Shown here in pieces: positions 43,676 to 52,601 of a stretch of DNA of 64,000 nt. Location of the stretch: NCBI GenBank assembly GCA_019750135.1, contig JAIEOV010000005.1:62001-126000 (forward strand). The letters are read 5' to 3'. Numbering within the stretch: position 1 is the first letter of the stretch; every line of letters starts with the position of its first letter. The notes under the pieces are model-generated. The model saw nothing but the letters and a program-made list of their open reading frames with translations. It did not search any database and was not told the origin of the DNA. Both the position numbers and the translations under genes were made by a program. The DNA is from Reyranella sp. Its GTDB lineage: Bacteria > Pseudomonadota > Alphaproteobacteria > Reyranellales > Reyranellaceae.

Positions 43676-44629
43676 CTACCGTCGAACCGCGGCGAGAGCC
43701 GCGGCGATCGACGGAGCATCATCCATGCCACCGATCACGACCTCGTCGAGACCGATGGCACGATACTCCTCTAGCTTGGCGCGCACCTGGTCGGGCGTGC
43801 CGCAGGCGGCGTGGCGGCGGACCACGTCGTCGCTCACCAAACGATCGACCTCGGTCCAGTTCTCCGCGGCATAGGCCGTGGCAAGCGCGGCCTGGTCGAG
43901 CCTGGCGCCCGACAGGCGGATGTTCTCGGCATGATGAGCGCCGCGCAGAACGAAGCCGATCGGCCGGCGGATCGGATCGATGCCTTCCTTCTCGGTGGCG
44001 CCGAGCTTGGTGTAGACGATGCCGACCTTCTGGAACACGGGATTGGTCGACGCGGCTTCGGCCAGACAGGCCTTCACGAAAGGCGGCGAGGTCGCGGCCG
44101 AGATCAGCACGCCGTCGGTGGCGCGGCCGGCCAGCTTCAGCATGCGTGAGCGCGACGCCGCGATCACGATGGGCACCTTGTGGCCGCCATTGGCGAGACG
44201 CCGGCCGGCGACATGGAAGACCTGGCCCTGGAAGTCGGCCATCTCGCCGTCGAGCAACGCGCGACAGATCTTCACGGTCTCGTCGATGGCAACCAATGGC
44301 TTGGTCGCCTCCAGGCCCGCCGCCTTGAGATCCGCCGGCGCGCCGGCGCCCAGGCACAGGATGACGCGGCCGGGATACATCTCCTCGAGCGTCGCCGCCG
44401 CCATGGCGATGAACACCGGATGCACCGAATAGGGGCTCATCGCCATCAGGGCGATCTTGATGCGCCGGGTGGCGCCCAGCGCCAGCGCCGCCATCGTGAT
44501 GGGATCGCGCAGGAAAAGGTGGCAGGCGATCCACAAGGTCGAGGCGCCGCCCTCCTCCGCCGCCTTGGCCTGCGCCGGAATGTCGGTGACCGGCGCGCGG
44601 CCATCCATGGAGATGCCGAACTCAGCCAT
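43676..44629 (-). CDS. LLM-class oxidoreductase, methylenetetrahydromethanopterin-reductase-like
   Basis: A 317-residue protein nearer to the Mer branch than its neighbours. It has GASTLWIACHLFLRDPITMAALALGATRRI (as TLWIACHLFLRDP), LEEMYPGRVILCLGAGAPAD and VPIVIAASRSRMLKLAGRATDGVL (as IVIAASRSRMLKLAGRATDG). The usual DH/EH pair is replaced by CH. The ATG at 44629 lies inside the last 8 bases of the upstream PLP-enzyme gene, so translation is probably coupled. A role on a true methanopterin substrate is doubtful, since no other methanopterin gene is present. Confidence 0.8.
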   Translation of the reverse strand: MAEFGISMDGRAPVTDIPAQAKAAEEGGASTLWIACHLFLRDPITMAALALGATRRIKIALMAMSPYSVHPVFIAMAAATLEEMYPGRVILCLGAGAPADLKAAGLEATKPLVAIDETVKICRALLDGEMADFQGQVFHVAGRRLANGGHKVPIVIAASRSRMLKLAGRATDGVLISAATSPPFVKACLAEAASTNPVFQKVGIVYTKLGATEKEGIDPIRRPIGFVLRGAHHAENIRLSGARLDQAALATAYAAENWTEVDRLVSDDVVRRHAACGTPDQVRAKLEEYRAIGLDEVVIGGMDDAPSIAAALAAVRR

Positions 44630-45875
44630 GCGCGAATCCGTAAGTGTTCTTGAGGGCCGTCATCAGCTCGGGCAGGCCGCCACTGACCAGCGGCGGTTCG
44701 GGCAGCGCCGTCTCGATCGGTCCCGGATCCTTCAGCCCGCTCGCCGTCAGCAGCGCCACGCAGCGTTCGTTCGGCCCGATCGTGCCGTCGGCACGCAGGC
44801 GCTCGATGGCGGCGAAGGGCGCGACCGACGACGCCTCCGGCCAGATGCCTTCCTTGGCTGCAAGCGTCACCACCCAGCGCCGGAGATCGTCGTCGCTGAT
44901 CGTGACGGCCGCACCGCGCGAGCGCCGCAGCACGTCGAGGCCCTGCACTGTCGCCTGCGCCGCGCCGATCGACGTCGCGATGGACGGCGCATTGCGCGGC
45001 ACTTCGGGCGGCATGGCATCGCCGCTCGCCATGGCGGCGGTGAGCGAACCCGAGACCTCGGCGGCGACAAACCTCGGTACGCGGTCGATCCAGCCCAACG
45101 CTAAAAGGTCTTCGAAGCCCTTCCACATGCCGAACAGCGCATCGCCGTAGCACACCGGCAGCACGCACCAGTCGGGCGGGTTCCAGTCGAACGCCTCGGC
45201 GATCTCGTAGGCGATGGTCTTGTAGCCTTCCATGCCGTAGGGGTTGCTGCCGACGACCGGACCGAAGAACGGCGAGGTCGGATACCAGCCGAACTCGCGC
45301 ACGCCGAGCGACTGCAGGCGCCAGCGATCGGCCTTGTCGTTGACCTTCACGACCATGGCGCCATAGGCGCGCATCTGCAGCACCAGCGGACCGGCCGAGC
45401 CCACGAAGGTGAAGACGACGCACGGCAGGCCGGCCTTCGCGGCGTAGGCGGCGGCCGCCGCACCGGCATTGCCCGACGAGCTCGAGGCGATGACCTCGGC
45501 GCCGAAACGCTTCGCCATTGTGAGCGCTCCCGACGCCAGCCGGTCCTTGAACGACCAGGTGGGATTGCGCGATTCGTCCTTGATCCAGACGTCGCCCAGA
45601 CCGAGGTTCGGCGCCTCGAGCAATGGCGTGTCGCCCTCGCCCAGGCTCACCGCGTCCTTGGCCGACGCCGGCAGGAAGGCATCCCAGCGCCACATCGATC
45701 GCGGCCGGCGCCGCGTGTCGTTGCGGCCGAGTCCGGCGCCGGGTGGCGCGTCGTAGGCGACAGTGAGATTGGCGGGAGCACGGGCAGTTCGGCAGGCCGG
45801 GCAATCGTCCGCGAAACGATCGACCGCATATCGGGCGCTGCACCGAACGCAGACCAGCGCATTGGGAGAAGGCAT
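44622..45875 (-). CDS. PLP-dependent enzyme related to threonine synthase, with N-terminal zinc ribbon
   Basis: A 417-residue fold-type II PLP enzyme. The N-terminus has a CxxC...CxxC zinc ribbon (Cys9, Cys12, Cys25, Cys28), as in archaeal-type threonine synthases. The PLP lysine is Lys110 in NPTWSFKDRLAS and the phosphate loop is SSSSGNAG at 131-138. The start is the ATG at 45875, just before the ribbon; the longer open frame has no family resemblance. Threonine synthase proper, or a beta-eliminating/replacing enzyme acting on another O-phospho- or hydroxy-amino acid, are both possible. Coupling to a Mer-like LLM gene favours a specialised pathway. Confidence 0.8.
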   Translation of the reverse strand: MPSPNALVCVRCSARYAVDRFADDCPACRTARAPANLTVAYDAPPGAGLGRNDTRRRPRSMWRWDAFLPASAKDAVSLGEGDTPLLEAPNLGLGDVWIKDESRNPTWSFKDRLASGALTMAKRFGAEVIASSSSGNAGAAAAAYAAKAGLPCVVFTFVGSAGPLVLQMRAYGAMVVKVNDKADRWRLQSLGVREFGWYPTSPFFGPVVGSNPYGMEGYKTIAYEIAEAFDWNPPDWCVLPVCYGDALFGMWKGFEDLLALGWIDRVPRFVAAEVSGSLTAAMASGDAMPPEVPRNAPSIATSIGAAQATVQGLDVLRRSRGAAVTISDDDLRRWVVTLAAKEGIWPEASSVAPFAAIERLRADGTIGPNERCVALLTASGLKDPGPIETALPEPPLVSGGLPELMTALKNTYGFAHG

Positions 45876-45954
45876 TTCCCACCTTACCGAGTTTCCGGTG
45901 GTGCCTCCAATCAGCCAGTGCCAAGGTGCGGCAAAATTCGGCAGGAGAATAGCG
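45876..45954. promoter_or_regulatory. Divergent spacer, PLP enzyme / LLM gene
   Basis: A 79-base spacer that must contain both start signals. CAGGAGAAT lies just upstream of the rightward ATG at 45955. Beyond that I see only short, unconvincing inverted matches (CCACC/GGTGG). Confidence 0.25.
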
Positions 45955-46815
45955 ATGGCACTGGGTCGTCTCGGAGTCTGGTACTCGACCGACAAGCTCA
46001 ACGGCGCACAGCTCGGCGAGCTGATGAAGACCGTCGAGAGCAACGGCTACTCGGCCTTCTGGTATCCCGAATCGCGCGGCTACGAATCGATGTCGCTCGC
46101 CACGCATCTCCTGGCCAACTCGAGCACGCTCACGATCGGCAGCTCGATCGCCAACATCTATGCCCGCGATTCCTACACCGCCAAACGCGCCCTGATTTCG
46201 CTGAACGACTGGTACGGCGGGCGTTTCATCCTCGGGTTGGGCGTCAGCCACATTCCCATGGTCGAGGGCGTGCGCGGCCATCGCTACGACAAGCCCATTC
46301 CGGCGATGCGGGCTTATCTCGACGGCATCAACAAGGACGTGCCGGCCGGCGAGCAGCTGCCCGTCGTCGTCGCAGCGCTGGGTCCGAAGATGCTGGCGCT
46401 CAGCGGCGAGAAATCGCAAGGCGCCGTTCCGTATAACGTAACGCCGCGGCACACCAAGCAGGCGGCGGCGATCCTGGGACCGAACAAGATACTCGCCGTC
46501 GAGCAGAAGGTGACGATCGAGACCGACGCCAACCGCGCCCGCACGCTCGGCCGCAAGGAGCTGGCGCGCTACATGGTGCTGCCCAACTATCGCAACAACT
46601 GGCTGCGCGAAGGCTTCACCGAGGCCGATCTCGCCAACGGCGGCAGCGACCGCTTCATCGACGCCATGTGCCTGTGGGGCGACGCCGACACGATCAAGAA
46701 GGGCCTGCGGGCGCACTTCGAAGCGGGCGCCACGCATGTCTGCCTGCAGCCGGTGCACGCCGACGGCGACTTCGCCGCGCGCGACCGCATGCTGGCGGCG
46801 TTGGCGGATACCTGA
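45955..46815 (+). CDS. LLM-class oxidoreductase, MSMEG_4141-like F420 group
   Basis: A 286-residue LLM protein opening LGRLGVWYSTDKLNGAQLGEL, as in the family of probable F420-dependent oxidoreductases typified by MSMEG_4141 (recalled, not searched). Other features are FWYPESRGYESMSLATHLLA, YGGRFILGLGVSHIPMVEG and ALGPKMLALSGEKSQGAVPYNV (as GPKMLALSGEKSQG). ATG at 45955 with GGAG nearby. It precedes a second LLM gene by 14 bases, forming a two-gene rightward operon. Confidence 0.83.
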   Translation: MALGRLGVWYSTDKLNGAQLGELMKTVESNGYSAFWYPESRGYESMSLATHLLANSSTLTIGSSIANIYARDSYTAKRALISLNDWYGGRFILGLGVSHIPMVEGVRGHRYDKPIPAMRAYLDGINKDVPAGEQLPVVVAALGPKMLALSGEKSQGAVPYNVTPRHTKQAAAILGPNKILAVEQKVTIETDANRARTLGRKELARYMVLPNYRNNWLREGFTEADLANGGSDRFIDAMCLWGDADTIKKGLRAHFEAGATHVCLQPVHADGDFAARDRMLAALADT

Positions 46816-46829
46816 GGAGGAACACGACG

Positions 46830-47894
46830 ATGGATTTCGGCATCGCCCTGCCCACGGCAGCAGACTCCTGGAAGGTCACCAAGGAAGCCGAGGAGCTCGG
46901 CTTCACGCACGCCTGGTTCTACGACACCCAGATGCTGAGCGCCGACTGCTTCGTCGCCATGGGTGCCGCGGCGGTGAATACGAAACGCATCCGGCTCGGC
47001 ACTGGCGTGCTGGTGCCATCGAACCGCATCGCGCCGGTCGCGGCCAACGCGCTGGCTACTCTCAACCAGCTCGCACCTGGCCGCATCGACTTCGGCGTTG
47101 GCACGGGCTTCACGGCGCGGCGCGCCATGGGCTTCGGCGCCATCAAGGTCAAGGACATGGAGGCCTACATCCACCAGGTCTACGGCCTGCTGCGGCGCGA
47201 GACCGTCGAGTTCGAGATGGAGGGCCAGAAAAAGAAGATCCGCTTCCTCAATCCCGAGCTGCCGCTGTTCAACACCAAGGATCCGATCGCGCTGCATCTC
47301 TCCGCCTTCGGGCCGCGCACCCGTTCGCTGACCGCCAAGCTCAAGGCGGGCTGGATCGACTTCGTCGGCAAGGTCGAGAACGGCATCAAGGAAGTCGAGG
47401 CGATGCGCGAGGCCTGGGCCAAGGCCGGCCATGCGGTCGGCGACCTGCAGGCCACCGCCTTCGCCTTGGGCTGCGTGCTGAAGGACGGCGAGCCTGCCGA
47501 TTCGCCGCGCGCCGTGGCACAGGCCGGACCGCGCGGCGCCGTGATGCTGCATCGCGCCGCCGACGAGGCACTGGCCGGCCTGGCGCCGGGCGTGACCATG
47601 CTGTCGACGCCGGAGATCAAGGCCTACATCGAGATGGCGCGCGGCTTCGAGCCCAAGGATGCGCCGTACCTCGAGAACCATCGCGGGCACCTGATGTTCG
47701 TGAAGGAAGAAGAGAAGAAGTTCGTGACCGCCGACCTGATCGCCAACACCTCGTTCACGGCCAGCGAGGCCGAGATCAAGAAGCGCATCGAGGCCTTGCG
47801 CGGCGCCGGCTACACCCAGTTCACCATCCAGCTCGTGCCCGGCCAGGAACACGCCCTCGCCGACTGGGCAAAGATCCGCAGAGCGTTTGCTTGA
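46830..47894 (+). CDS. LLM-class oxidoreductase (354 residues)
   Basis: A 354-residue LLM protein with FTHAWFYDTQMLSADCFVAMGAAA, cited as HAWFYDTQMLSADCF, in place of the DH motif. RIRLGTGVLVPSNRIAPVAANALATLNQLAPGRIDFGVGTGF (as GTGVLVPSNRIAPV, PGRIDFGVGTGF) and ALHLSAFGPRTRSLTAKLKAGW follow. This resembles the Fgd/Mer-like branch with a longer C-terminal part. TGAGGAGGAACACGACG precedes the ATG, the Shine-Dalgarno overlapping the upstream stop. The substrate is unknown. Confidence 0.83.
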   Translation: MDFGIALPTAADSWKVTKEAEELGFTHAWFYDTQMLSADCFVAMGAAAVNTKRIRLGTGVLVPSNRIAPVAANALATLNQLAPGRIDFGVGTGFTARRAMGFGAIKVKDMEAYIHQVYGLLRRETVEFEMEGQKKKIRFLNPELPLFNTKDPIALHLSAFGPRTRSLTAKLKAGWIDFVGKVENGIKEVEAMREAWAKAGHAVGDLQATAFALGCVLKDGEPADSPRAVAQAGPRGAVMLHRAADEALAGLAPGVTMLSTPEIKAYIEMARGFEPKDAPYLENHRGHLMFVKEEEKKFVTADLIANTSFTASEAEIKKRIEALRGAGYTQFTIQLVPGQEHALADWAKIRRAFA

Positions 47895-47895
47895 C

Positions 47896-47947
47896 GGGAG
47901 CGCGGGCCTCCGGCCCGCTCATGAGCGGGCCAGAGGCCCGCGCTCCC
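47896..47947. repeat. Intergenic palindrome between convergent genes
   Basis: GGGAGCGCGGGCCTCCGGCC at the left and its near-complement at the right (ending CCCGCGCTCCC) meet at CGCTCATGAGCG. The whole forms a long stem, and it fills almost the entire gap between two convergent genes. It shares the GGGAGCGCGG core with the element near 62641, so both belong to one repeat family that probably serves as two-way transcription stop. Confidence 0.7.
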
Positions 47948-48601
47948 CTAAAGGCTGAGATTGAACGCGATCGAGATGCGTTCGGCGGTGCCGTTGTAGG
48001 GCCGCACCTGGTGGATCATCCACGCCGGGAACATCACCAGCCGGCCGGCCTTGGGCCGGATGCGCTCGGTGGCGCCCGCCGTCAGGCCACCCGGCATGGC
48101 GTAGCCTAGATGCGGCGCGTTCATCGCCGGCAAAGGTCCGCGCGGGTCCATGAACTCGAGCTCGCCGCCCAGCGACGGATCGGCGTCGATACCGCCGTCG
48201 TCGACGTAATAGACACCCGACCAGAACGCGCCGGGATGGGAATGGAACTCGTTGCCGTGACCGCTGCGATTGACGTTCGCCCACATGTTGCCGTGCCAAG
48301 TCACGGCAAAATATCCTGGATGCGGCCCGCTGCCCACATTGCCCTTGCGATCGGTCGTCACGCGGTTGGCGATGTTGCGGCCGACGGCCATCAGCTTGAT
48401 CGCAGGCGCGCCGCCCCAGCGATCCATGTCCCAGCTCGACTGCCAGCCGCCGAGATTGGAGTGCTGCGTGCTGGGATGCGTCTTCTCGCGTTCGGTGATC
48501 ACGCGACGCAAATCACTGTTGAGCGCTGCCGCCTCGGGTACATCGAACGTAACCAGTGGGGTCGCAAACAGCGGAACTATTTCGGGCGCAGCACTGCTCA
48601 T
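47948..48601 (-). CDS. Putative 2-oxoglutarate/Fe(II)-dependent oxygenase (TIGR02466-like)
   Basis: A 217-residue protein of the double-stranded beta-helix oxygenase type. FHSHPGAFWSGVYYVDD gives candidate iron ligands His120 and His122, and MIHQVRPYNGTAERISIAFNL supplies His197 and an Arg (208) expected to bind 2-oxoglutarate. GRLVMFPAWMIH is the usual strand before the last His. The ATG at 48601 is preferred; an upstream ATG would add a Cys-rich stretch without family character. It lies 109 bases downstream of an LLM gene on the same strand. The substrate is unknown. Confidence 0.72.
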   Translation of the reverse strand: MSSAAPEIVPLFATPLVTFDVPEAAALNSDLRRVITEREKTHPSTQHSNLGGWQSSWDMDRWGGAPAIKLMAVGRNIANRVTTDRKGNVGSGPHPGYFAVTWHGNMWANVNRSGHGNEFHSHPGAFWSGVYYVDDGGIDADPSLGGELEFMDPRGPLPAMNAPHLGYAMPGGLTAGATERIRPKAGRLVMFPAWMIHQVRPYNGTAERISIAFNLSL

Positions 48602-48710
48602 CTGTCGGGAAAGTGTGCAGACGCACTCACGACTGCACTTTATATTTCGGCAGTTCACCTATGCGCGTTCGACGACTTCAACTTTTCGAGATAGCACAGC
48701 GAGTGAACTG

Positions 48711-49592
48711 TTACAGGTCGGCGTAAGGACGGATCACCGTATCGCCGAAACGCGCCAGGCTCTCCTCGAGGTTCGGCATGAAGGGACCGATCGGCACGAC
48801 GATACGATCGACGCCGCGCCGACGGCGTTCCTCGATGGCGGCTTTTGGCTCCACGGTCGAGCTGGGCAGCAGGTCGGGACAACCGGCAATCATCTCGATG
48901 GCTGCAGGATCGCGCCCGGCCTCTGCTGCAGCGCTACGCGCCACGTCAAACAGCGGGAATGTGTCAATCTGCGAGCCGATGGACGGGAAGAAGCCGTCGC
49001 CCAGGCGGCCGGCGCGGCGCGCGGCCGCTTCGGAATGGCCGCCGACGATGATGGGGACACGGCCGACCGGCTTGGGATTGCAGCTCACTTCCTTGAAAGT
49101 GACGAACTCACCCGAGAAAGTTGCACCGTCCTCGGCCCACAGCGCCTTCATGGCGGCGACGTACTCGTCGGCCCGCCGGCCGCGCCGCTCGAAGGGCACG
49201 CCCATGGCCTGGAACTCTTCCTTGAGCCAGCCGACGCCAATGCCGAGCTCGAACCGGCCGCCGCTCATGTAGTCGAGGGTGGCGACCTGCTTGGCCAGGA
49301 CCAGCGGATGGCGTTGCGGCAGGATGACCACGCCCGTCAGGAAGCGTAGCCGCGTCGTCACGGCGGCGGCATAGGCGATCCAGATCAGGGGGTCGGGAAA
49401 GGCGCCGCCGCGGCCGACCGGCAGGCGGCCGGTCGCCGAGTAGGGGTAGGTCGAGCTGTAGGTGTCGGGAAAGACCACATGGTCCACCGCCAGCAACGAA
49501 TCGAAGCCGGCCGCTTCGGCCAGCTGCGCCAGCCGGGCGGCGCCGGCGAAGTCGGGGAAGGTGTTGTTGCCGAAATGCAGGGCGAACTTCAT
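48711..49592 (-). CDS. LLM-class oxidoreductase, Rv2161c-like group
   Basis: A 293-residue LLM protein with LLAVDHVVFPDTYSSTYPYS, GGRFELGIGVGWLKEEFQAMG and PIIVGGHSEAAARRAGRLGDGF. It shares the DHVV-P...YPYSATG--P pattern with the product of 23968-24921 next to fbiC. The ATG at 49592 directly precedes the conserved KFALHFGNN opening; upstream in-frame sequence is not coding. It follows the LLM gene at 49609 after 16 bases. Confidence 0.85.
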   Translation of the reverse strand: MKFALHFGNNTFPDFAGAARLAQLAEAAGFDSLLAVDHVVFPDTYSSTYPYSATGRLPVGRGGAFPDPLIWIAYAAAVTTRLRFLTGVVILPQRHPLVLAKQVATLDYMSGGRFELGIGVGWLKEEFQAMGVPFERRGRRADEYVAAMKALWAEDGATFSGEFVTFKEVSCNPKPVGRVPIIVGGHSEAAARRAGRLGDGFFPSIGSQIDTFPLFDVARSAAAEAGRDPAAIEMIAGCPDLLPSSTVEPKAAIEERRRRGVDRIVVPIGPFMPNLEESLARFGDTVIRPYADL

Positions 49593-49608
49593 GGCGTCAC
49601 CTGTCCCC

Positions 49609-50559
49609 TTACCAGCCGAGGTCGCGGCGGATGCGCGCCGCCGTCTCGAGATGCCGGTCGTGATCGCCGGCAAAGCGCAGCACCAGGTGTGTGGCGCCGG
49701 CATCGACATAGGATTTCAGCCACGCCGCCGCCTCCGCCGCAGGGCCGGCGAAGCTCTTCTGGCGCTTGCGCGTCTCCAGGGGATCGACGCCGTAATATTC
49801 CTTCAGGTAGGCGTTGAGCTTGTCGTCGGCGCGCTGGACGTTGTCGTCGATGGACAGCGTGCAGTACATCGCCGCCGTCAGCTTGGACGGATCGCGGCCG
49901 GCGGCTTTCGCCGCCGCGACCACCTCGGCCCATTCCGGCGCATAGTCCTTGGCGAGCGGGCTGTTGGGGAACCAGCCGTCGAAGTACTTGCCGGTGCGTT
50001 CGCGCGACGCCTTGACGGCGCCCGCGACCCAGATCGGCGGTCCGCCCGGGCGATGCGGCGTCGGACCGAGTACGCTCGCGTCGACCTTCCAGCGCCCTTC
50101 CGAGCCCGGCTTCGGCCATGTGACGGGCTTGCCGGTCCACAGCGCCCGGCAGAGCGCCATGCCCTCGACCAGACGGCCGATGCGCTTCTCGAACGGCACG
50201 CCCGCCGCGGTGAACTCGGCGCGTATGTTGGGCACGTCGGAGGCGATGCCGATGCCCAGGATCACGCGACCCTCGGCGATGCGGTCGAGCGTCGCCACCT
50301 GCTGGGCCAGCACGACGGGATTTCGCAGAGCAGGCAGTAGCACGGCGGTGCCGAGCTCGGGCTTTCTGGTGCGGGCGGCGACGGCGGCCAGCAAGGTCAG
50401 CGGATCGTGCCTGGGCCGCGCCAGCAAGGAATCGCCGACCCACAGGGAATCGTAGCCCAATCCCTCGGCCTTCTCGGCCAGCGCCAGCAGCGAGCCGGTT
50501 TCGTCGCGTCCTTCCATGACACGCTCGCGCGTCGGCAGCAGGTAACCCACTCTTGGCAT
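49609..50559 (-). CDS. LLM-class oxidoreductase
   Basis: A 316-residue LLM protein opening RVGYLLPTRERVMEGRDETG. LWVGDSLLARPRHDPLTLLAA (cited in part: WVGDSLLARPRHDP) replaces the DH motif by [25 protein letters not shown] and PIWVAGAVKASRERTGKYFDGW complete the pattern. This GDS-LLARPR form occurs in a distinct LLM subgroup with no characterised member that I know. It is the first gene of a leftward LLM-LLM-oxygenase run and divergent from the LLM pair at 50621-52540. Confidence 0.82.
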   Translation of the reverse strand: MPRVGYLLPTRERVMEGRDETGSLLALAEKAEGLGYDSLWVGDSLLARPRHDPLTLLAAVAARTRKPELGTAVLLPALRNPVVLAQQVATLDRIAEGRVILGIGIASDVPNIRAEFTAAGVPFEKRIGRLVEGMALCRALWTGKPVTWPKPGSEGRWKVDASVLGPTPHRPGGPPIWVAGAVKASRERTGKYFDGWFPNSPLAKDYAPEWAEVVAAAKAAGRDPSKLTAAMYCTLSIDDNVQRADDKLNAYLKEYYGVDPLETRKRQKSFAGPAAEAAAWLKSYVDAGATHLVLRFAGDHDRHLETAARIRRDLGW

Positions 50560-50620
50560 CGCGTTTCCTCTGGCTGATTTGTTGTTGGTATAGTTTGCGT
50601 TGGAAGCGGAGGAAACGGCA
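50560..50620. promoter_or_regulatory. Short divergent spacer between two LLM operons
   Basis: Only 61 bases separate two divergent LLM genes. GGAAGCGGAGGAAACGGCA precedes the rightward ATG and a GAGGAAACGC-type site precedes the leftward one. Both promoters must overlap here; no operator is recognisable. Confidence 0.3.
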
Positions 50621-51658
50621 ATGAAATTGGGCCTGTCGATCGGCTATTCGCGCGCGCAGCTCGACATCCCGGTCAAGCTGATCCAGCGCGCCGAGGAGCT
50701 GGGCTACGATTCGGTATGGACGGCCGAGGCCTACGGCTCGGATGCCGTGACGCCTCTCGCCTACATCGCCGCGCTGACCAAGCGCATCCGGCTCGGCACC
50801 GGCATCATGCAGCTTGCCGCGCGCACGCCGGCCAATGCGGCGATGTCGGCGGCGACGGTCGACGCCATGGCGGGCGGCGGGCGCTTCATCGCCGGGCTCG
50901 GCGTGTCGGGACCGCAGATCGTCGAAGGCTGGTACGGCGAGCCGTGGGGCAAGCCCTACTACCGGATGAAGGATTACGTCGCGATCATGCGCAAGATCTT
51001 CAAGCGCGAGGGGCCGGTGAGTCACGACGGCAAGGAGTATTCCCTGCCCTACACCGGACCGGGCGCCATGGGGATCGGCAAGCCGCTGAAGTCGATCCTG
51101 CACATGAATCCCGACATCCCGATCTATCTCGCGACCGGCAACGAATCGACGGTCAAGCTCACCGCCGAGATCGCCGACGGCTGGCTGCCCATGGGCTTCA
51201 TGCCGGGTGCGATGGCCGAATACCGGCCGTGGCTCGAGGAGGGATTCAAGCGGGCAGGCAACGGCAAGAGCATGAAGGACTTCGCCATCACCGCCTCGGT
51301 GCATGTCGAGGTCGAGAACGACGTGAAGGCGGCGCTCGCCAAGCTGAAGCCCGAGGTGGCGCTGTATGTCGGCGGCATGGGCCACAAGAACAAGAATTTC
51401 CACAACGACATCATGGTGCGTCGCGGCTTCGGCGACGCCGCCAAGCGCATCCAGGAGCTGTACCTGGCGCATCGCAAGGACGAGGCGATCGCCGCGGTGC
51501 CCGACGAATGGGTCGACATGAAATCCCTTGTCGGGCCGGCGCCGCGCATCCGCGAGCGCTATCGCGCCTGGGAGGATTGCGGCGCTGACACGATCAGCGT
51601 CCGGTCGCGCCAGCCCGAGGCCATCGAGGTCATGGCGCAAGCAGCGCGCCTCAACTGA
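50621..51658 (+). CDS. LLM-class oxidoreductase, Rv3520c-like F420 family
   Basis: A 345-residue LLM protein that closely follows the pattern I know for the Rv3520c family of F420-dependent oxidoreductases. It reads KLGLSIGYSRAQLDIPVKLIQRAEELGYDS (as MKLGLSIGY, RAEELGYDSVWTAEAYGSD), GGRFIAGLGVSGPQIVEGWYG, and GIGKPLKSILHM. The ATG at 50621 has GGAGG eight bases upstream; I reject a start seven codons earlier. Members are thought to use F420H2. This match is one of the better arguments that the island's LLM enzymes use F420. Confidence 0.88.
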   Translation: MKLGLSIGYSRAQLDIPVKLIQRAEELGYDSVWTAEAYGSDAVTPLAYIAALTKRIRLGTGIMQLAARTPANAAMSAATVDAMAGGGRFIAGLGVSGPQIVEGWYGEPWGKPYYRMKDYVAIMRKIFKREGPVSHDGKEYSLPYTGPGAMGIGKPLKSILHMNPDIPIYLATGNESTVKLTAEIADGWLPMGFMPGAMAEYRPWLEEGFKRAGNGKSMKDFAITASVHVEVENDVKAALAKLKPEVALYVGGMGHKNKNFHNDIMVRRGFGDAAKRIQELYLAHRKDEAIAAVPDEWVDMKSLVGPAPRIRERYRAWEDCGADTISVRSRQPEAIEVMAQAARLN

Positions 51659-51670
51659 AGGAGCAAGACC

Positions 51671-52540
51671 ATGAAAGTCGGAGTCTTCGCGACGTTCATG
51701 TCGCCCCAGGCGACGCCAAAGATGATCATGGATTTCGGCCGGCGCGCCGAAAGTGCCGGCCTCGACTCGATCTGGATGGGCGAGCACGTGGCGCTGTTCG
51801 ACAAGAACACCTACGGCTATCCCGGCTCGAAGGACGGCCGCATCCCGGTGCCGGAAGGCGGCGGCATGCTCGACGTCACAGCGACCTTCGGCTTTTTGGC
51901 CGCGGCGACAAGCAAGCTTCGGCTCGGAACGGGTGTCGCGCTCGTCCCGCAGCGCAATCCGATCTACACGGCCAAGGAGATGTGCACCCTCGACTGGCTG
52001 AGCGACGGGCGCATCGACTTCGGCATCGGCGTCGGCTGGAACAAGGAAGAGGTCGAGGCCTGCGGCTACCGCTGGGAGGATCGTGGCAAGCGCTGCGATG
52101 AGTTCCTGGAGGTGATGCGCCGGCTGTGGACCGAGCCGGTGGTCGATTTCTCCGGCAAGTGGGTGAAGTTCGAGACCCTGCGCATGGATCCCAAGCCGAT
52201 CCAGAAGCCGCACGTGCCGATCATCGTCGGCGGCTACGCCGATGCCGCCTTCGCCCGCGCGGTTAAGTTCGGCGCCGGCTGGTACGGCTTCAACCTCGAT
52301 CCGGCGCGCACCAAGGGCATGCTCGCAAAGCTCGATGAGGCGTTCGCCAAGGCCGGCCGCAAGCGCGATGCCAAGTACGAGATCATCATCACGCCGCCGA
52401 TGAACATGGCGCCGGATCACGTGAAGCAATACGCCGATCTCGGCGTGCATCGGCTGATCCCGAACCTGGGCAGCCAGCGCCCAGACAAGATCGACCAGCG
52501 CCTGCCCGAGATCGAGAGCGTGGTGAAATTGGCCGCATGA
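51671..52540 (+). CDS. LLM-class oxidoreductase, probable F420-dependent
   Basis: A 289-residue LLM protein with SIWMGEHVALFDKNTYGYPGS (as IWMGEHVALF), SDGRIDFGIGVGWNKEEVEACG and PIIVGGYADAAFARAVKFGAGW. The GEHV...YPYS-like segment places it near the Rv2161c-type members at 23968 and 48711. It starts 12 bases after the previous LLM gene, with AAGGAGCAAGACC as ribosome-binding site. The stop is followed by two small hairpins before a convergent gene. Confidence 0.85.
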   Translation: MKVGVFATFMSPQATPKMIMDFGRRAESAGLDSIWMGEHVALFDKNTYGYPGSKDGRIPVPEGGGMLDVTATFGFLAAATSKLRLGTGVALVPQRNPIYTAKEMCTLDWLSDGRIDFGIGVGWNKEEVEACGYRWEDRGKRCDEFLEVMRRLWTEPVVDFSGKWVKFETLRMDPKPIQKPHVPIIVGGYADAAFARAVKFGAGWYGFNLDPARTKGMLAKLDEAFAKAGRKRDAKYEIIITPPMNMAPDHVKQYADLGVHRLIPNLGSQRPDKIDQRLPEIESVVKLAA

Positions 52541-52547
52541 CCCCTCC

Positions 52548-52593
52548 GTCGCCGTATGACGGCGACACCTCCCCTTCGCGGACTCCGCGAAGG
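52548..52593. terminator. Paired hairpins between convergent genes
   Basis: Two perfect stems stand side by side: GTCGCCGT/ACGGCGAC (52548-52555 with 52559-52566) and CCTTCGCGGA/TCCGCGAAGG (52573-52582 with 52584-52593). They occupy the 61-base gap between convergent genes and are likely two-way stop or stability elements. No U-run is visible. Confidence 0.5.
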
Positions 52594-52601
52594 AGAGGAA
52601 G

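Noticed and set aside
43676..44629. True methylenetetrahydromethanopterin reductase (Mer)
   Set aside because: The sequence is Mer-like only in overall fold pattern; no methanopterin synthesis or C1-transfer genes are present in the window.
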